Below are positions 61,114 through 64,000 of a stretch of DNA of 64,000 bases, in pieces. The notes beneath the pieces were generated by a model, which saw only the letters and a list, made by a program, of their open reading frames with translations, had not been told where the DNA came from and searched no databases. How positions within the stretch are numbered: the stretch's first letter is position 1; each line of letters opens with the position of its first letter. The DNA comes from an uncultured bacterium (GTDB lineage: Bacteria > Planctomycetota > UBA8742 > UBA2392). The stretch spans positions 186,001 to 250,000 of the forward strand of contig CALLQI010000021.1 of the NCBI GenBank assembly GCA_938014885.1, given 5' to 3'. The position numbers and the translations under genes are program-made.

Positions 61114-62271
61114 GTGAGCGAACTGGCGCACAACTTCGCCTCGGACCGAGCATATTGCCCCGGCTGCGGGGCCAGCCTGATCCTCGCCGCCGAGCAGGCA
61201 CTGGTCACCTGTGAATACTGCGGCACCGACAGCAAAGTCTTCCGCCGCCTGCGCCGCCTTGAGCCCGAGTTGCCGCTATCCCCGCCGCCCAAGCCACCCG
61301 TTGACCCAAGCAAGGACTACAGCAGGTGGGGCACCGAAGCCCTGGTATGGGGCATTCTCAATTCCACTGACCTGGACGCCCGCGTTGCCATGGCCAAGGC
61401 GCTGGATGAATGGCCGCACGCCAACGCCATCATGGCGGGCCTGTTGTCGCACTACATCACGTGCATGCTGACCGCGCCCGAGGCCCTGGATAAGGCCATG
61501 CGCGGCGTGATCGGCAAGCTGATCTGCAGCGACAATCTCAAGTTGCGCCACGCAGCGATTGTGGCCGGGCAGAAGTTCGGTTTCGCCAACCCCGGCAGCA
61601 AGGGCCTGTTGTTCGCGCTAAGCCTCGGCGATGCGGGCACCGTGAAGCTGCTGCTCGAGATTGCCGAGTGGGCGCAGGAGAACGGCCTGCCCGAATATTG
61701 CCGCGAGGCCTTGATTGGCGTCCAGACCGCGATCGGCCGCGAGGCGCGCTATCGGCACGTCTGCAACGAGATCCTGCTGCATCGCATCCCATACGTCACC
61801 GGCCAGGTACGCGAATGGATGCTCGGGCACATCCGCCGCGAGTTCGACGTCGGCTACCGCCAGCCCCGCATGCCGCTGCTGCAACTGATGCAGGACATGT
61901 CCACCGAGCAACCGGAACTGCTGCCCGAGCTCTCCAAGGCCCTGCGCCCCTGCCGCCCCGCCGAGTCGCCCGAAGACTGGGACGCGCGCCTGCAGCACCT
62001 GACCACACTAAGCGCCATGCCGGTCCGGGTCGCAGCTCTCGAAACCATCGGCAACCCGCCGCACACCCTGCGCGACACCACGTACTCGGTTCAGGTGCTG
62101 GGTCCGCTGCTGGATGTACCCGAACTGAGCCAGGCCGCAGGCGGGGTACTGCGCCATCTGCTGTACGTAGGCGACGGCATTCCCGCACCCGTGGCCGCGT
62201 TGATTGAGGCCCGGGGCGACAACCTGCCGCGCGTACTGGCCGACGCATGGAAGTTGCGCAAAGGACGCTGA
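61114..62271 (+). CDS. Zinc-ribbon and helical-repeat protein
   Basis: The 385-residue protein has an N-terminal zinc ribbon (CPGCGAS at 15-21 and CEYCGT at 33-38), a Pro-rich linker (50-68) and a C-terminal helical region of HEAT-like repeats (KLRHAAIVAGQKFG, MPLLQLMQDMSTEQPELLPELS). No membrane segment. Such layouts are common in uncharacterised Planctomycete proteins. It starts with GTG 61114, divergent from the B12 importer, so its promoter must lie in the 158-base gap shared with the riboswitch. Confidence 0.75.
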   Translation: MSELAHNFASDRAYCPGCGASLILAAEQALVTCEYCGTDSKVFRRLRRLEPELPLSPPPKPPVDPSKDYSRWGTEALVWGILNSTDLDARVAMAKALDEWPHANAIMAGLLSHYITCMLTAPEALDKAMRGVIGKLICSDNLKLRHAAIVAGQKFGFANPGSKGLLFALSLGDAGTVKLLLEIAEWAQENGLPEYCREALIGVQTAIGREARYRHVCNEILLHRIPYVTGQVREWMLGHIRREFDVGYRQPRMPLLQLMQDMSTEQPELLPELSKALRPCRPAESPEDWDARLQHLTTLSAMPVRVAALETIGNPPHTLRDTTYSVQVLGPLLDVPELSQAAGGVLRHLLYVGDGIPAPVAALIEARGDNLPRVLADAWKLRKGR

Positions 62272-62311
62272 ACGCCCGGCCCGCGCATCCGTTTGAACCG
62301 GTAGGAGACGC

Positions 62312-63031
62312 GTGAAACGAGCCCCACAACCACCGGGCTGGTTGCCGGCCCTGCTGCACCTGAGCCACGGCCTGATCGCCGGCGGCGTGGGCTACATGCT
62401 CGCCTATGCAGCCGTCATCTACAGCGCCGCTGAGCCCGGCAGCGTGCATTCGATGGTTGCTGTGCTGTGCTCCGTGGCACTGGCGGTGTTCGAGATCGGC
62501 TTCTTCGCCTACATCATTCTGCGCCGCCGCCGCATGAAGCGCCTTTGGCGCGAGGCCGCCGCGCTGACCAAGGCCGGCAGCTACGAAGCCGCCGAAATCC
62601 CGCTGCTTGAGCTGCTGACCTACGCCGAGTACCGGCTGCGGCCTCAGCCGGTGCTGTTCGCGCTGGGGGCCGCCGCCGAAGGCCGCGATTTGCAGCGTGA
62701 AGCCACCGTGCTGTACCGTCGCGCCGGTGACTATCCGCCGGCGTTGCGCGCGCTGGGCATGCTGCAACTTGAACGCGGGCTGAATGAGGGCGCAACGCAA
62801 ACCCTGCGCAAGTTGCTGGCGAAGCAGCCCGGCGATACTTTCAGCACCGTGCTGCTGGCGCTGGCGCAGTTTCGCGCCGGGCAACGCGAGGCCGCGGCAT
62901 CGACCCTGCGCAACGCATTGGAGCGCCGGCCGAAGTCCGAAATGCTGCGGGTGAATCTCGCGCGCGTTGAATCTGGTGATGAGCCCGGGTTTGACGTGAA
63001 GGCGAAAACGGAATCGCCCGGGGTTGCGTAG
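62312..63031 (+). CDS. Membrane protein with C-terminal TPR-like repeats
   Basis: GTG 62312 has AGGAG upstream. The 239-residue protein has two transmembrane helices (about 14-37 and 47-70) with a cytoplasmic basic segment (RRRRMKRLWREA), then TPR-like helical repeats (about 90-225: YEAAEIPLLELLTYAEYRLRPQ, LQREATVLYRRAGDYPPALRAL, NEGATQTLRKLLAKQPGD). It is probably an inner-membrane scaffold. It follows the zinc-ribbon gene by 40 bases and precedes the tRNA genes. Confidence 0.75.
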   Translation: MKRAPQPPGWLPALLHLSHGLIAGGVGYMLAYAAVIYSAAEPGSVHSMVAVLCSVALAVFEIGFFAYIILRRRRMKRLWREAAALTKAGSYEAAEIPLLELLTYAEYRLRPQPVLFALGAAAEGRDLQREATVLYRRAGDYPPALRALGMLQLERGLNEGATQTLRKLLAKQPGDTFSTVLLALAQFRAGQREAAASTLRNALERRPKSEMLRVNLARVESGDEPGFDVKAKTESPGVA

Positions 63032-63052
63032 CGTTTTAGGCCGGTGTATTAG
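63024..63052 (+). promoter_or_regulatory. Predicted promoter of tRNA-Glu
   Basis: TTGCGT (63024-63029), 17 bases, TATTAG (63047-63052), 28 bases before the tRNA. The -35 hexamer is identical to the one at 5446. Confidence 0.5.
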
Positions 63053-63080
63053 TGTCGCCCGCTTGAGCGCGTTGACAACA

Positions 63081-63155
63081 GGCCCCGTCATCTAACGGTT
63101 AGGATACTGCCCTTTCAAGGCAGCGATACGGGTTCGAATCCCGTCGGGGTCACCA
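63081..63155 (+). tRNA. tRNA-Glu (anticodon TTC)
   Basis: A 75-base cloverleaf with encoded CCA. The acceptor stem GGCCCCG/CGGGGTC, anticodon stem CTGCC/GGCAG with loop CTTTCAA, and T-arm GGTTCGAAT are all regular. Anticodon TTC reads GAA/GAG. Confidence 0.97.
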
Positions 63156-63246
63156 AACACGGGCGGCGGTCGAAAGGCCGCCGCCGTTGTCGAAAGGCGC
63201 GAAAGAAAGCCGCGGGAAGGCGCCGCGGCGCAGGCAAACACGCCAG

Positions 63247-63321
63247 GGTGGCGTAGCCAAGTGGTTAGGCAACGGTTTGCAAAACCGTCATACGCGAGTT
63301 CGAATCTCGCCGCCACCTCCA
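63247..63321 (+). tRNA. tRNA-Cys (anticodon GCA)
   Basis: A 75-base cloverleaf with encoded CCA. The acceptor stem GGTGGCG/CGCCACC, U discriminator as expected for cysteine, anticodon stem ACGGT/ACCGT with loop TTGCAAA. It is 91 bases after tRNA-Glu; the gap holds a GC-rich hairpin. Confidence 0.97.
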
Positions 63322-63329
63322 ACGTTTCA

Positions 63330-63366
63330 GCGGCCCCGGACCCCTCCGGGGCCGCGTGCATTTTTG
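63330..63366 (+). terminator. Rho-independent terminator of the tRNA genes
   Basis: A perfect 11-bp stem (63330-63340 with 63345-63355, loop CCCC) is followed by GTGCATTTTTG, 8 bases after tRNA-Cys. Confidence 0.85.
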
Positions 63367-63421
63367 CGCCGGTCCATGCACATTGCGGGAAAGCCCGGGC
63401 GATTCGCGGCGTTTCTTAGGC

Positions 63422-64000
63422 CATGCGAACTGCCTTGTTACTTGCCGTGCTTGCGGGTTCGTGTGCCGCCCAGGGCATTACGCCCACGGCGCAGGACTTC
63501 GGCCGCGGTGGCCAGCCCACCCGCGTCACATACAGCTTCGGGCTTGAGGCCGACGTGATCGACAAAGACGACGCCGTGCGCTGGCAGCGCGGCGACGCGC
63601 AAGTGAACGCGCCGCTGCTGCTGGGCGAGAAGTTCAAGCTGTTCGCGTTTGCCGGGGCCACGTACTTCGGCCTGGACAACCGCCGCAACACGTTGCCGCC
63701 GCGGCTGGTCAAGTCGTCGCTGGGCCTGTTTTCGATTGCAACCATCGACGACATGCAGCTCACACTGGGGACCACGGCAGGCTATCAGGGCGATGGCGAT
63801 CACATCACCTGGGACACGCTCGATTTCACGTTGACGGCCGTGCTGAAGATTCCGCTGGATGATGAATGGTCGGTTTCGCCGGGGTTCCGCTTCTCGACCG
63901 GTGTAAGCAGGCTGGGTCGCGGCTTTCGGTACATCCCGTTTCCGTCGCTCAGCTTCACGTACAAGCCACACGCCGATCTGGAGGTGACTCTCGGGCTTGG
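63422..64000 (+). CDS. Exported outer-membrane-type barrel protein, 3' end outside the window
   Basis: The frame opens at ATG 63422 and stays open for 193 codons to the window edge. It has a signal peptide (MRTALLLAVLAGSCAAQ) and then alternating amphipathic strands (TRVTYSFGLEADVIDKDDAV, FKLFAFAGATYFGLDNR, MQLTLGTTAGYQGDGDH, DFTLTAVLKIPLDD, WSVSPGFRFSTGVSRLG), which fits an outer-membrane beta-barrel such as the DUF6268-like group; that family name is a guess. It follows the tRNA terminator and so has its own promoter. Confidence 0.75.

Overview
The window is 64 kb of GC-rich DNA from a diderm bacterium that most resembles Planctomycetota. The sequence-based reasons are: a TonB-like stalk fused to a squalene-cyclase-type toroid domain, exported Ig-like and FG-GAP proteins, two C-terminal Cys-helix-Arg sorting tails, two outer-membrane barrels ending in the usual export signals, several sigma-54-type and FHA regulators, and C-rich or GTGC-rich low-complexity filler between genes. 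The lineage is inferred from this gene content; no marker gene settles it.

Layout. 0-2.9 kb: a lower-GC accessory edge with a truncated leucine-rich-repeat protein, an unknown protein and a MORN-type lipoprotein. 3-10.2 kb: glycosyltransferase, BshC (bacillithiol), TonB-like/toroid fusion, AI-2E-family permease carrying two EF-hands, NUDIX hydrolase, ComF. 10.4-14.6 kb: two consecutive LysM/L,D-transpeptidases, a membrane protein, an SRPBCC protein, two tandem FHA proteins. 14.7-20.3 kb: exported carboxypeptidase-regulatory-domain protein, B12-binding radical SAM enzyme, unknown protein, HNH nuclease with a long leader that may be a small RNA. 20.6-27.2 kb: a minus-strand operon of outer-membrane barrel, histidine kinase, sigma-54 activator, coiled-coil protein and exported toroid protein. 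27.7-33 kb: bacterial XPB helicase, small protein, helicase-associated protein, TPR lipoprotein. 33-40.4 kb: BioD and an oligopeptide-type ABC cluster (two binding proteins, two permeases, no ATPase). 40.5-46.5 kb: an FG-GAP protein interrupted by one in-frame UGA followed by a SECIS-like hairpin, a repeat-rich stretch, and a matrixin-type metalloprotease. 46.5-58.3 kb: acetyltransferase, UppS, nucleotide cyclase, giant Ig-domain protein, SH3 protein, acyl-CoA synthetase, methyltransferase, GspC-like PDZ protein. 58.3-61.1 kb: B12-type ABC importer behind a cobalamin riboswitch. 61.1-64 kb: zinc-ribbon/helical-repeat protein, TPR protein, tRNA-Glu, tRNA-Cys and the start of a second outer-membrane barrel.

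Connections. The cobalamin importer and its riboswitch fit the B12-binding radical SAM enzyme elsewhere in the window. The kinase/regulator pair sits inside the operon of the envelope proteins it may control. XPB and its PF13625-type partner form a likely DNA-repair or remodelling module.

The most striking observation is the candidate selenoprotein at 40512-41825. A TGA codon separates two same-frame halves of one exported FG-GAP protein, and a perfect 6-bp stem with a GGU loop starts 14 nt after that codon, with the loop 20 nt after it, as in known bacterial SECIS elements. Other items worth a second look are the EF-hand insert in the permease, the riboswitch, several hairpin families between genes, and a recurring TTGC-type promoter.
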